Shown here piece after piece: positions 1 to 7,293 of a stretch of 64,000 nt of DNA. The notes beneath the pieces were generated by a model that saw nothing but the letters and a program-made list of their open reading frames with translations, ran no database searches and had not been told where the DNA came from. Both the position numbers and the translations under genes were made by a program. Positions within the stretch are counted from its first letter, which is position 1, and the number at the start of each line of letters is the position of its first letter. Source of the DNA: Trinickia dinghuensis (lineage in GTDB: Bacteria; Pseudomonadota; Gammaproteobacteria; Burkholderiales; Burkholderiaceae); contig NZ_QRGA01000009.1 of the NCBI RefSeq assembly GCF_003367175.1, positions 124,001 to 188,000 on the forward strand, read 5' to 3'.

Positions 1-964
1 GCACGTCGTCGGACGTCAGCGCCGTCAAATCCATCTTCAATGCCGTCAGCTGCTGCCCGAGGTCGTCGTGCAATTCGCGCGCGATGCGCTTCTTTTCCTC
101 TTCACGTGTCGCTTCGATCCGCGCCGCCAATTCGCTCGCATATTCGAGCTGGCGCAACTGATTGCGCTCGGTGATGTCGCGCACGACTTTCGCGAATCCG
201 ACGAGTTCTCCGCCCGCGCCGTAGACGGCGGTGATGACGACATTCGCGCAAAGTCGCGAACCGTTCTTGCGCAGGCGCCATCCTTCCTTCTCGAGGCGCC
301 CATGGACCGCCGCATCGGCAAGTTCGCGTTCGGGCTCGCGCGACGCGATCCCTTCGACCGGATAAAAGCGCGAGAAATGCCGCCCGACGATTTCCGCGGC
401 ATGAAAGCCGAGCAGACGCGTGGCACCGCCATTCCAACTCGTCACGTGCCCTTGTGGATCGAGCATGAAGATCGCGTCCTCGACGGCGTCCATGAGCCGG
501 CGCATCCGCTCTTCGTTCTGGCGCAGCTGTTCTTCGCTGCGCCGCCGCTCGGTCAAATCGCGCGTGATCTTGGCAAAGCCCAACAACTCGCCGGCCTCGT
601 CGCGCAACGCCGTAATCACCACGTTCGCCCAGAAGCGGGAGCCGTCCTTGCGCACGCGCCAGCCTTCGTCCTCCCATCGGCCGAGCTCGGCGGCGCGGCG
701 CAGCTCTTCGGCCGGATAGCCGCGCGCCGCGACGTCCTCCGGATAAAAAACCGAAAAATGGCGGCCGATGATTTCCTCGGCGCGGTAGCCCTTGATCCGT
801 TCCGCACCTAAATTCCACGTCGCGATCCGGCCCTTTGCATCGAGCAACAAAATCGCGTAATCCTTGATCGCATCGACCATGACCCGATAGCGCTTTTCGG
901 GCGAAATGCGGGTGATCGACGGGCCTTCGCCATGGCCGTTCGATGGTATCGGGTCAATGATCAC
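1..964 (-). CDS. PAS-PAS sensor histidine kinase (3' end outside window)
   Basis: This is the N-terminal 321 codons of a NarL-type (HisKA_3) histidine kinase that runs off the left edge. Two tandem PAS domains lie at about residues 26-140 and 150-265. They are visibly related to each other: both carry an HFS-FYP motif, an 'EGWR-RK-GSR' block and 'GFAK--RD-TER' ends. The dimerisation/phosphoacceptor box RELHDDLGQQL follows, with its His near residue 298; the ATPase domain is outside the window. No membrane segment is visible, so the kinase is probably cytosolic. The GTG start is chosen because GGGAG sits seven bases upstream; an ATG at position 880 is the alternative. It is transcribed away from the receiver gene beginning near 1188, so the two may share a control region. 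Confidence 0.85.
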   Translation of the reverse strand, partial: MIIDPIPSNGHGEGPSITRISPEKRYRVMVDAIKDYAILLLDAKGRIATWNLGAERIKGYRAEEIIGRHFSVFYPEDVAARGYPAEELRRAAELGRWEDEGWRVRKDGSRFWANVVITALRDEAGELLGFAKITRDLTERRRSEEQLRQNEERMRRLMDAVEDAIFMLDPQGHVTSWNGGATRLLGFHAAEIVGRHFSRFYPVEGIASREPERELADAAVHGRLEKEGWRLRKNGSRLCANVVITAVYGAGGELVGFAKVVRDITERNQLRQLEYASELAARIEATREEEKKRIARELHDDLGQQLTALKMDLTALTSDDV

Positions 965-1187
965 GGAGCGGCTCCCGCTCGAAATACTTCCGTTCAGTCT
1001 AGTGCTAGTGCCCGGTCGCCGCCATGAAGCGGCACGGCAATTCGCAAACGTTTGCCCTGTCCGTCCTGTAAGCCTCGTCCGACAATGTCGCCAAAAGCCG
1101 GACACGAATCAAGTCCCCCGCTGATTTCCAGGCCCCACGGTTTCGCCCACACTCAAAACCGTGAACTCGAACCAGTCGGTCGTTGCC

Positions 1188-1577
1188 ATGAAAGTGTTGC
1201 TAGTAGAAGACTATCCGCCGATCAGAGAACGCCTATGCGATCTTGTCCGGACGATCCCCGGCGCGCAGATCGTGGCCGAAGCCGACGAAGCGTCGGCTGC
1301 GGTCGCCGCAATCGAGGCAAGCAATCCGGATGCCGTCATCGTCGATCTGCAATTGAAGGGCGGCACGAGCGGCTTGACGATTCTGAAGTGGCTCCGCGCG
1401 CAACGGCCCGGCATCCCGGTGATCGTGCTCAGCAACTCGGCCTACGCGCAGATGCGCAAGGTCTGCATGGATCTGGGCGCGCGGCTCTTTCTCGACAAGG
1501 CCAGCGAGTTCGCCCAGCTGCGCGGCGCGTTGCTCGAACTGGCCGACCGCTTCCCGCCTTCGTCTTCGTTGTCTTGA
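1188..1577 (+). CDS. Stand-alone receiver-domain response regulator
   Basis: This is a single CheY-like receiver domain of about 129 residues with no output domain. It shows the acidic pair (VEDY), the phospho-acceptor Asp in VIVDLQL, a Ser in the switch position (VLSNSAY) and the conserved Lys in FLDKASEF. It probably acts as a phosphorelay intermediate or by protein contact. It lies divergent from the truncated PAS kinase. Its closest relative in the window is the receiver at 5439-5849, which has the same length and the same 'DK--EF' ending. A GTG at 1161 would add nine residues; neither start has a convincing ribosome site, and ATG is preferred because the receiver fold begins right after it. 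Confidence 0.8.
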   Translation: MKVLLVEDYPPIRERLCDLVRTIPGAQIVAEADEASAAVAAIEASNPDAVIVDLQLKGGTSGLTILKWLRAQRPGIPVIVLSNSAYAQMRKVCMDLGARLFLDKASEFAQLRGALLELADRFPPSSSLS

Positions 1578-1827
1578 GCGGACAGCGCGCCGATCGATAC
1601 GCGCGCGCTCACCGTGCTCACCGCTCGCCCGAGCATGCCGCCGCCGTGTAGGCAAATGCCGACAGCGATGCCGGACAGCCTACGCGATCTTCAGCGCGGC
1701 CTGATTTGCAGCGCCCGCGGCGGGGTCAATACTTCAGACAACGGACCGAAATCGATACCGAATCCGCGGAGCCGGGCTCCAAGACCGAACCGCCCGCCCC
1801 TCGACGACACGCAATAGGAGACCTGCC

Positions 1828-2028
1828 ATGTCGACCCAAGCCACTCAGCAAGCCACGACCAACGACGTCGACGACATTCTCGAACTCGCGCGCAATGCCG
1901 GGTTGCTCGTGACGCTCGACGGGCAGATCGGCCGTGAGAAGTATCAGAGCGTCGCCGGCTCCGTCACCTCGTTGATGCGCTTCGTCGACGCGCTGCGCGA
2001 AACGCTCGTCGCCGAGGTTCCCGCTTGA
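1828..2028 (+). CDS. Small conserved-looking protein of 66 residues, unknown function
   Basis: No function recognised. The ATG is preceded by GGAGACCTGCC, a good ribosome site. The product is acidic and mostly helical in appearance, with a Thr/Gln-rich start and a hydrophobic/acidic body (DDILELARNAGLLV, then SLMRFVDALRETL); there is no signal peptide or membrane segment. It sits between a stand-alone receiver gene and a kinase-regulator pair and is followed by a series of terminator-like poly-T tracts, so it may be abundantly transcribed as its own unit. It could be a small partner of the neighbouring signalling proteins, but that is only inferred from position. Confidence 0.65.
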   Translation: MSTQATQQATTNDVDDILELARNAGLLVTLDGQIGREKYQSVAGSVTSLMRFVDALRETLVAEVPA

Positions 2029-2152
2029 ATCGTTTTTTCGCGCCGCTCGAGCCCTGCGCTTCGCGGCCGGCGTAATCGGACTTTTTTGCGCATCCGCCGC
2101 CCTCGCCTCCCGAGGCCGACACACCCCGTCGCGCCGCGATAAGCGCTTCGGC

Positions 2153-2183
2153 CGCCCGCCCAGAGCGGGCGTATTTATTTTTT
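2153..2183 (+). terminator. Rho-independent terminator 1 downstream of the small gene
   Basis: A perfect seven-base stem CGCCCGC/GCGGGCG with a five-base CCAGA loop is followed by TATTTATTTTTT. It is oriented to stop transcription from the small gene ending at 2028. Confidence 0.75.
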
Positions 2184-2209
2184 GCGCTTCGCACGGGCGA
2201 GTTTTTTTT

Positions 2210-2238
2210 GCCTGCCTCCGGCGGGCGTGTTTTTTTTC
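2210..2238 (+). terminator. Rho-independent terminator 2 downstream of the small gene
   Basis: A seven-base stem GCCTGCC/GGCGGGC (one T-G pair) with a TCC loop is followed by GTG and eight T. It stands about 30 bases after the first terminator in the same orientation. Confidence 0.7.
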
Positions 2239-2464
2239 TCTGATCTATGCTTGCTGCCGTGCCCATCCGTTTCGGACGGGCGCGCACCGGACGGCTGATA
2301 AAACCGCCAGGTGCGCCGTGATTGGCAGCCGCGCGCTAATCTAGGACAATTTGTCAGAAGTCTGTGCTGTGCAATTGCGCCTCGCGTGCTATCGCAGACT
2401 CGATTCTTTGGCCCCGTGCCTGTTTTTTAGGCGGCGCGGGAATGCGATAACCCGCAGGATGCGC

Positions 2465-4633
2465 ATGCCCGCAGCAGGAAATTCGTCTTCACCCCACGCG
2501 CCCCCCGGCAGCCACCGCAGGCCGGGCGAGTCATTGCGCGCGCCCGTGCTCGCGGCGACGGCCACGGCCCTCATCGTTTTCATCGCGGCGGCCGTTTCGG
2601 CGCTGATCGTTCACGATCATTTGCTTCGCGTCGCTCAGGAGAATTTCGATGCCCGCGCCGCGCACGTCGATTCCGACATCCGGCGTGAATTGCTGCTTTG
2701 CACGCAATTGCTGCGCGGCGCGAGCGGGCTCGTCGTCTCTCAGTCGCAAAACGCCGGCGACGCCACGCCAACACCCGACGCCTGGGATCGGTACGTCTCG
2801 CGCCTCGATCTGGACGACTCCCCGCCGTGCGTGCGCTCCCTCGGGTATGCCACCGCCGGCGCGCCGGCCGGCGCGAGCGGCGCGGCCCCGGGCGGCGCGC
2901 CCGCCCATACCGTGTTGATGTGGCCGCCGCGAGGCGATACGTCCGACGGCGGCGAGCTCGGCGTCAGCGATGCCACGCGCGCCGCGCTGATGCGCGCCGC
3001 CAACAGCAGCGAAGTGGCGATGGCGATCCGTGAGCTGCCGCGCGAGAGCGGCGGCACCGCCCAGCGCGGCGAAGGGCAGCCTCGCGCACGGGTCGACCTT
3101 TATTTGCCCGTCTATCGCACCGCGCCGCCGCCCACGCTCGTGCCGGCCCGCCGTGCGGCGCTGATCGGTTTCGCGTTCGGGCGCCTCGACACGGAGTATC
3201 TCTTCGCCAGCATCTCGGCGCACGAGCCGCGCATGACGCTGCGCGTCTCGGGCGGCCAGCCGGCAATGATGCTCTACCCGCCCGGCGCGCCGCTCGAGGA
3301 GCAGTATGACGGCCCGGAGCGCTTCAAACGGATCGACACGCTGCATTTCGGCGGCGAAGCGCTGACCATCGCCTATGCGACGAGCGATCCGACACTGGCG
3401 GCGTCGGCCGATTTCAGCAGCAGCGCGATCGTCGCGGCCGGGTTCGCCGCCGCGGTCATCGCCGCGGCCGCCGTCTTCATCTTCGTGCGCAAGCGCGGCA
3501 CGACGCTTGCGGAGGCGGGGATGGCGCGCGCGCGTTCGTCGCAGGACGAAGCGCGTTTGATGGCGATCATCCGCTCCTCGAGCGAAGCGATCGTCACGAC
3601 CGACGAACAGCAGCGCATCGTGATGTTCAATCCGGCCGCCGAGCAAGTCTTGCGCTGCTCGGCGATGGACGCGATCGGCACGTCGATCGACCGCTTCATC
3701 CCGGAGCGCTTCCGGGCGGAGCATCGCAGGCACGTCGAGCGGTTCGGCGAGACTGGGGTCACCGAACGCAAGATGGGACGGCAGCAACCGGTTCTCGTCG
3801 GCCTTCGCGCCGACGGCGAGGAGTTTCCGATCGAAGCCTCGATTTCGCAGATCCATGACGGGCGCGGCAAGCTCTACACCGTCATGCTGCGCGACGTGAC
3901 CGAGCGCGTCCGTTCCGAGGATGCGCTCAAGGCCTCGCGCCAGGAGCTGCGCGCGCTATCGGCCAACTTGCAGAGCGTTCGCGAGGACGAAAAGACCCGC
4001 ATCGCCCGCGAGCTGCACGACGACCTCGGCCAACAGCTCACAGCCTTGAAGATGGACCTGTCGTCCGTCGAACAGTCGCTGGGCGAATTGCCGAGCGCGC
4101 CGGCGCCCGTGCTCGCGCAGCTGATCACGATGCGCCGCCTGATCGACTCGACGGTCGGCTCCGTGCGCCGCATCGCCGCGGACTTGCGCCCCGTCATGCT
4201 CGACGATCTCGGCCTGCTGCCGGCGATCGACTGGCTGCTCACCGATTTCAGGACCCGTTACGGCATCGAGATCGAGCGCCGGATCGAACCGGGGCAGGCG
4301 CAGTTTTCGCGAAACGGCGCAACGACGCTCTTTCGCATCGTGCAGGAAGCGCTGACGAACGTGGCAAGACACGCGGAAGCAACGCGCGTGTCGATCGCGT
4401 TCGTCGTCGAGGATGACCAATGCCTTCTTCGGATCGAGGACAACGGTTGCGGAGCGCCCGGTGGACGGGATAAGGAAGGAAACGGGGAGAAATCCTTCGG
4501 ACTGCTGGGCATCCGCGAACGCGTGCACATCCTAGGTGGTTCTGTCTCGATAGATACCGCGGCGAAACAGGGATTCAAACTGACCGTACGGGTCCCGCTC
4601 GCCGCAATACAACAGGAAGAGGCTCTGCCATGA
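2465..4633 (+). CDS. CHASE-PAS hybrid-free sensor histidine kinase
   Basis: This is a membrane sensor kinase of about 722 residues. A membrane helix lies at 27-49, an extracytoplasmic CHASE-like sensor region fills roughly 60-310, and a second membrane helix lies near 314-340. A PAS domain (EAIVTTDEQQ, then FNPAAEQVL) occupies about 361-480. A HisKA_3 box RELHDDLGQQL follows with the phospho-His near 518, and a HATPase domain with the N box (FRIVQEALTNVARHA) and G box (SFGLLGIRERV). The stop overlaps the start of the NarL-type regulator by four bases (ATGA), so the two form a coupled two-component system. The start at 2465 has AGGA five bases upstream; ATG 2459 and TTG 2351 are alternatives. 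Confidence 0.88.
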   Translation: MPAAGNSSSPHAPPGSHRRPGESLRAPVLAATATALIVFIAAAVSALIVHDHLLRVAQENFDARAAHVDSDIRRELLLCTQLLRGASGLVVSQSQNAGDATPTPDAWDRYVSRLDLDDSPPCVRSLGYATAGAPAGASGAAPGGAPAHTVLMWPPRGDTSDGGELGVSDATRAALMRAANSSEVAMAIRELPRESGGTAQRGEGQPRARVDLYLPVYRTAPPPTLVPARRAALIGFAFGRLDTEYLFASISAHEPRMTLRVSGGQPAMMLYPPGAPLEEQYDGPERFKRIDTLHFGGEALTIAYATSDPTLAASADFSSSAIVAAGFAAAVIAAAAVFIFVRKRGTTLAEAGMARARSSQDEARLMAIIRSSSEAIVTTDEQQRIVMFNPAAEQVLRCSAMDAIGTSIDRFIPERFRAEHRRHVERFGETGVTERKMGRQQPVLVGLRADGEEFPIEASISQIHDGRGKLYTVMLRDVTERVRSEDALKASRQELRALSANLQSVREDEKTRIARELHDDLGQQLTALKMDLSSVEQSLGELPSAPAPVLAQLITMRRLIDSTVGSVRRIAADLRPVMLDDLGLLPAIDWLLTDFRTRYGIEIERRIEPGQAQFSRNGATTLFRIVQEALTNVARHAEATRVSIAFVVEDDQCLLRIEDNGCGAPGGRDKEGNGEKSFGLLGIRERVHILGGSVSIDTAAKQGFKLTVRVPLAAIQQEEALP

Positions 4634-5277
4634 CCAAAGTACTGCTGGCCGACGATCACACGCTCGTCCGCGACGGCCTGCGCCATATTCTCGAGGGCAC
4701 CAGCGGGTTCGAAGTCGTCGGAGAGGCTTACGACGGCCCGACCACGATTTCGCTCGTGCGCGGCACGCCGGCCGACGTCCTCGTGCTCGACTTGTCGATG
4801 CCCGGGCGCAACGGCATCGAACTCGTCAAGCAGATCAAGGACGAACTGCCCGGATTGCGCGTGCTCGTGCTGACCATGCATGCCGAGCAGCAATACGCGG
4901 TGCGCGCGTTCAAAGCCGGGGCGTCGGGCTATCTGACCAAGGAAAGCGCGAGCAAGGAACTCGTATCGGCGTTGACGAAGATCTCGGCGGGGGGCGTCTA
5001 CGTCAGCCTGTCGATGGCCGAGCGGCTCGCGCAAAGCTTGAACGAGCCGACCGACATGCTGCCCCATCAGCGGCTGTCCGATCGAGAATTCGACGTGTTC
5101 CGGCGCATCGCGGCCGGTCAGACGATCAGCGAAATCGCGCACGAGCTGTGTGTCAGCGCAAAAACGGTCAGTACCTATAAAACGCGCATTCTCGAAAAAA
5201 TGCAGATGCCGCATGAAGCCGCCCTGGTGCGCTACGCAATTCAGCACAAACTCTTCGAAGACAGCGAAGATTTGTAA
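4630..5277 (+). CDS. NarL/LuxR-type response regulator
   Basis: 215 residues. The receiver domain (about 1-120) has LLADDH acidic residues, phospho-acceptor Asp54 in LVLDLSMPG, switch Thr in VLTMHAE and Lys in GYLTKES. The C-terminal LuxR helix-turn-helix spans about 145-205 (LSDREFDVFRRIAAGQ, then VSAKTVSTYKTRI). It is the cognate DNA-binding partner of the upstream kinase because the genes overlap by four bases. It is a clear paralogue of the regulator at 21999-22742, sharing LDLSMPGR-GIEL, VLVLTMH and LSDREFD. Target promoters cannot be told from the sequence. Confidence 0.93.
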   Translation: MTKVLLADDHTLVRDGLRHILEGTSGFEVVGEAYDGPTTISLVRGTPADVLVLDLSMPGRNGIELVKQIKDELPGLRVLVLTMHAEQQYAVRAFKAGASGYLTKESASKELVSALTKISAGGVYVSLSMAERLAQSLNEPTDMLPHQRLSDREFDVFRRIAAGQTISEIAHELCVSAKTVSTYKTRILEKMQMPHEAALVRYAIQHKLFEDSEDL

Positions 5278-5438
5278 GCAGTCGTAACGGCCGCGCGGCA
5301 TGAATCGTCGCCAAGGCCCGCCGCGCGGGCTGGCGGATTCGTCTGTAGGACACACCCTACAAGTACCTTCCTACCCGCCTACAACACAATCCTACCGAAC
5401 CGATATTTATTTCTAAATGCGCTGACGATACTGTGCCC

Positions 5439-5849
5439 ATGGAATCGAGCATCCCGTCACCGCTGAGAGTGTTCGTCGTCGACGAATCGACGCTAGTGCG
5501 CGAGCGATTGTCCCGGCATATCGGGCCGGACGGCGCCGCTTGCATCGTCGGCGAAGCCGAGGATGTCGAGAGGGCGCTGCAAGGGATCGACGAGACGGAC
5601 CCGGAAGCGGTCGTGCTCGATCTTCGCCTGATCGAAAGCAACGGCATGGAGCTGCTCCATGCGCTACGCGATCGTACGGACCCCATCGTCACGATCGTGC
5701 TCACGAACTACGCCTCCGAGGTGTTTCGCGAAGCGAGCGTCGTCGCGGGAGCCGATTACTTCTTCGACAAGACGACCGAATTCGATCTGGCGATGGAGAC
5801 GATCGCCCGCCTGGCCCGAGAGAAAACCGACGGCGCGGCCTGCGCCTGA
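5439..5849 (+). CDS. Second stand-alone receiver-domain protein
   Basis: 136-residue CheY-like receiver with no output domain. It shows VVDES near the N terminus, the phospho-acceptor Asp in VVLDLRL, switch Thr in IVLTNYA and the conserved Lys in YFFDKTTEF. It resembles the receiver at 1188-1577 in length and C-terminal motif, so the kinase-regulator pair between them is bracketed by two paralogous stand-alone receivers. A GTG two codons upstream (5433) is an alternative start; no strong ribosome site is visible. It ends 12 bases before the end of the convergent small gene at 5862-6167. Confidence 0.8.
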   Translation: MESSIPSPLRVFVVDESTLVRERLSRHIGPDGAACIVGEAEDVERALQGIDETDPEAVVLDLRLIESNGMELLHALRDRTDPIVTIVLTNYASEVFREASVVAGADYFFDKTTEFDLAMETIARLAREKTDGAACA

Positions 5850-5861
5850 CGGATTCCTCAT

Positions 5862-6167
5862 TTACCCGTCTGAACCGCCTCGCTGGCCGAGTTCGCGCTC
5901 GGCATGGTCGAACGCCGCGCGCACGGCGGCTTCGGGTTCCGTATCCGAGCAATGCGGCAGGGCAACGCGTTCCTGTTCGGGCGTCACGATGTCGAGCCAC
6001 ACGTCATAGTAGGTACCGTTCGCCCCCTCGAGCGCCTCGACGGTGAGACGGCAGGCGCTCACCTGCTGCGCGAAGCGCATCAGCCGCAGCAATTGGACAC
6101 CCGCCTCGGCTTCTATTCGTGCCGCCCCGGGAAATCCGACGTACGCGATCTGCATGCCGATTCCCAT
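5862..6167 (-). CDS. Small protein, possibly HPF/RaiA-like ribosome-associated
   Basis: 101 residues. The ATG has GGAGA seven bases upstream. The layout (basic N-terminal strand, a segment RIEAEAGVQLLRLMRFA, a strand YYDVWLDIVTPEQERVAL, then a C-terminal helix AVRAAFDHAERELGQ) loosely resembles the S30AE fold of hibernation-promoting factors. This is a pattern-level impression and the assignment is tentative. It lies downstream of and on the same strand as the Cys-repeat protein, separated by 207 bases, and convergent to the receiver gene. If not HPF-like, it is an uncharacterised cytosolic protein. Confidence 0.6.
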   Translation of the reverse strand: MGIGMQIAYVGFPGAARIEAEAGVQLLRLMRFAQQVSACRLTVEALEGANGTYYDVWLDIVTPEQERVALPHCSDTEPEAAVRAAFDHAERELGQRGGSDG

Positions 6168-6374
6168 TTACCGTCTCCGCACCCGAGTCACCCTGCTTGT
6201 CGAAAAAGCGGCGCGCACGAGTTCGTGGCGCCGGTTCTCATCTTCGCGGAGCTGGCGGGAAACAGCTTGATTTGGGTCAACGGAGCGCGACTCCGAAACT
6301 GGGGAGTGGGGACGGCTCCGCGCTGTGTTTTATCGCTGATCGTGGTAGACGGTCGGGTTTCGGTGTCGAAGCAA

Positions 6375-7289
6375 TTAGGCGCGGCGTTGCGCCAAAGGTG
6401 CGGAAGCCGGGCGAACGCAGTATGCCGGCCGAATGCCTTGTGCTTCGGGTTTGACGCAATAAGCGGCGGCGGCTTTTGCTTCAGGTTTGACGCAATACAC
6501 GATCGCATCGCCCTTTGCTTCCGGCTTGACGCAATACGCCGCCGTAGCGCCCTCTGCTTCCGGCTTGACGCAATACGCCGCCGCAGCGCCCTTCGCTTCC
6601 GGCTTGACGCAATACGCGGCCGTGGCGCCCTTTGCTTCCGGCTTGACGCAATACGCCGCCGCAGCGCCCTTCGCTTCCGGCTTGACGCAATACGCGGCCG
6701 TGGCGCCCTTTGCTTCCGGCTTGACGCAATACGCGGCCGCAGCGCCCGTCGCTTCAGGCTTGACGCAATACGCGGCCGTGGCGCCCTTTGCTTCCGGCTT
6801 GACGCAATACGCGGCCGCCTCACCCTTTGCTTCCGGCTTGACGCAATACGCGGCCGCCTCGCCCTTCGCCTCCGGCTTGACGCAATACGCCGCGCCGTCA
6901 CTGCGCGCGCCGAATTCACGTGCGGCCAATTCGTCGCTCTTCGCCGCCAGCGCGAAAAGGCGCGCTTCATCCTCGGCCCCGTCGATTCCGATATACGGAT
7001 TGTGGTGAATCATGTACCCGAAGATCCGCTCGCAATCGGCGCTATAGCGCTGCGTGTCCAGGATGTGCATGTGCCAGAACTCGTCGACTTCCTCGCTGGG
7101 AACGATCGGCGCATCCGGATACTTCGCCGCGAGCTTCAAGAATTGCCGATAGCCCGCCTCCGCACGCTCGACGCTCCGCAGCGCGATCACGCCGTCGCGC
7201 CGATGCATGAGCTTGGCCTTGATCCGGCCGAAATCGAGCGCGTCGATGGCTTGGTACATCTCGGCAATATCCCGCTTGGTGGTTTGCAT
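6375..7289 (-). CDS. GRDP-like domain protein with 13 C-terminal Cys-containing repeats
   Basis: 304 residues in two parts. Residues 1-130 form a globular domain with EVDEFWHMHILDT, a DCERIFGY motif and HHNPYIG, which resembles the bacterial 'glycine-rich domain-containing protein-like' family (DUF1399). From about residue 132 to the end there are 13 copies of a 13-residue unit with core YCVKPEAKG; the last copies are degenerate (YCVRPAS). Each unit keeps one Cys and one Pro, with Glu in all but the last. There is no signal peptide. The start at 7289 is supported by AAGGA, which lies inside the last codons of the upstream GGDEF/EAL gene. Only four bases separate that gene's stop from this ATG, so translation is probably coupled. 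The repeat part could bind metal or be post-translationally modified; no maturation enzyme is adjacent. Confidence 0.85.
   Translation of the reverse strand: MQTTKRDIAEMYQAIDALDFGRIKAKLMHRRDGVIALRSVERAEAGYRQFLKLAAKYPDAPIVPSEEVDEFWHMHILDTQRYSADCERIFGYMIHHNPYIGIDGAEDEARLFALAAKSDELAAREFGARSDGAAYCVKPEAKGEAAAYCVKPEAKGEAAAYCVKPEAKGATAAYCVKPEATGAAAAYCVKPEAKGATAAYCVKPEAKGAAAAYCVKPEAKGATAAYCVKPEAKGAAAAYCVKPEAEGATAAYCVKPEAKGDAIVYCVKPEAKAAAAYCVKPEAQGIRPAYCVRPASAPLAQRRA
6406..6894 (-). repeat. 39-bp in-frame tandem repeat array, 13 units
   Basis: A 39-base unit (13 codons) repeats with few substitutions. Differences are concentrated at the last two codons (GEA, GAT, GAA, GDA) and at synonymous sites. 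Because 39 is a multiple of three, every frame on both strands stays open here, giving spurious long frames on the plus strand. Confidence 0.95.
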
Positions 7290-7293
7290 GGTG

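Larger units (their letters stand above)
2029..2464. other. Gene-free interval with five poly-T tracts
   Basis: No credible gene. The interval holds five runs of six to eight T on the plus strand (near 2033, 2082, 2178, 2202 and 2230), two behind clear hairpins. A further imperfect hairpin (GCCCATCCG/CGGACGGGC, 2261-2281) has no T tract. The rest should contain the promoter of the kinase gene that follows. If that kinase starts at the TTG at 2351 the interval is shorter. Confidence 0.6.

Noticed and set aside
6406-6894. CRISPR-like repeat array
   Set aside because: Units are directly abutting with no spacers and encode an in-frame peptide repeat.
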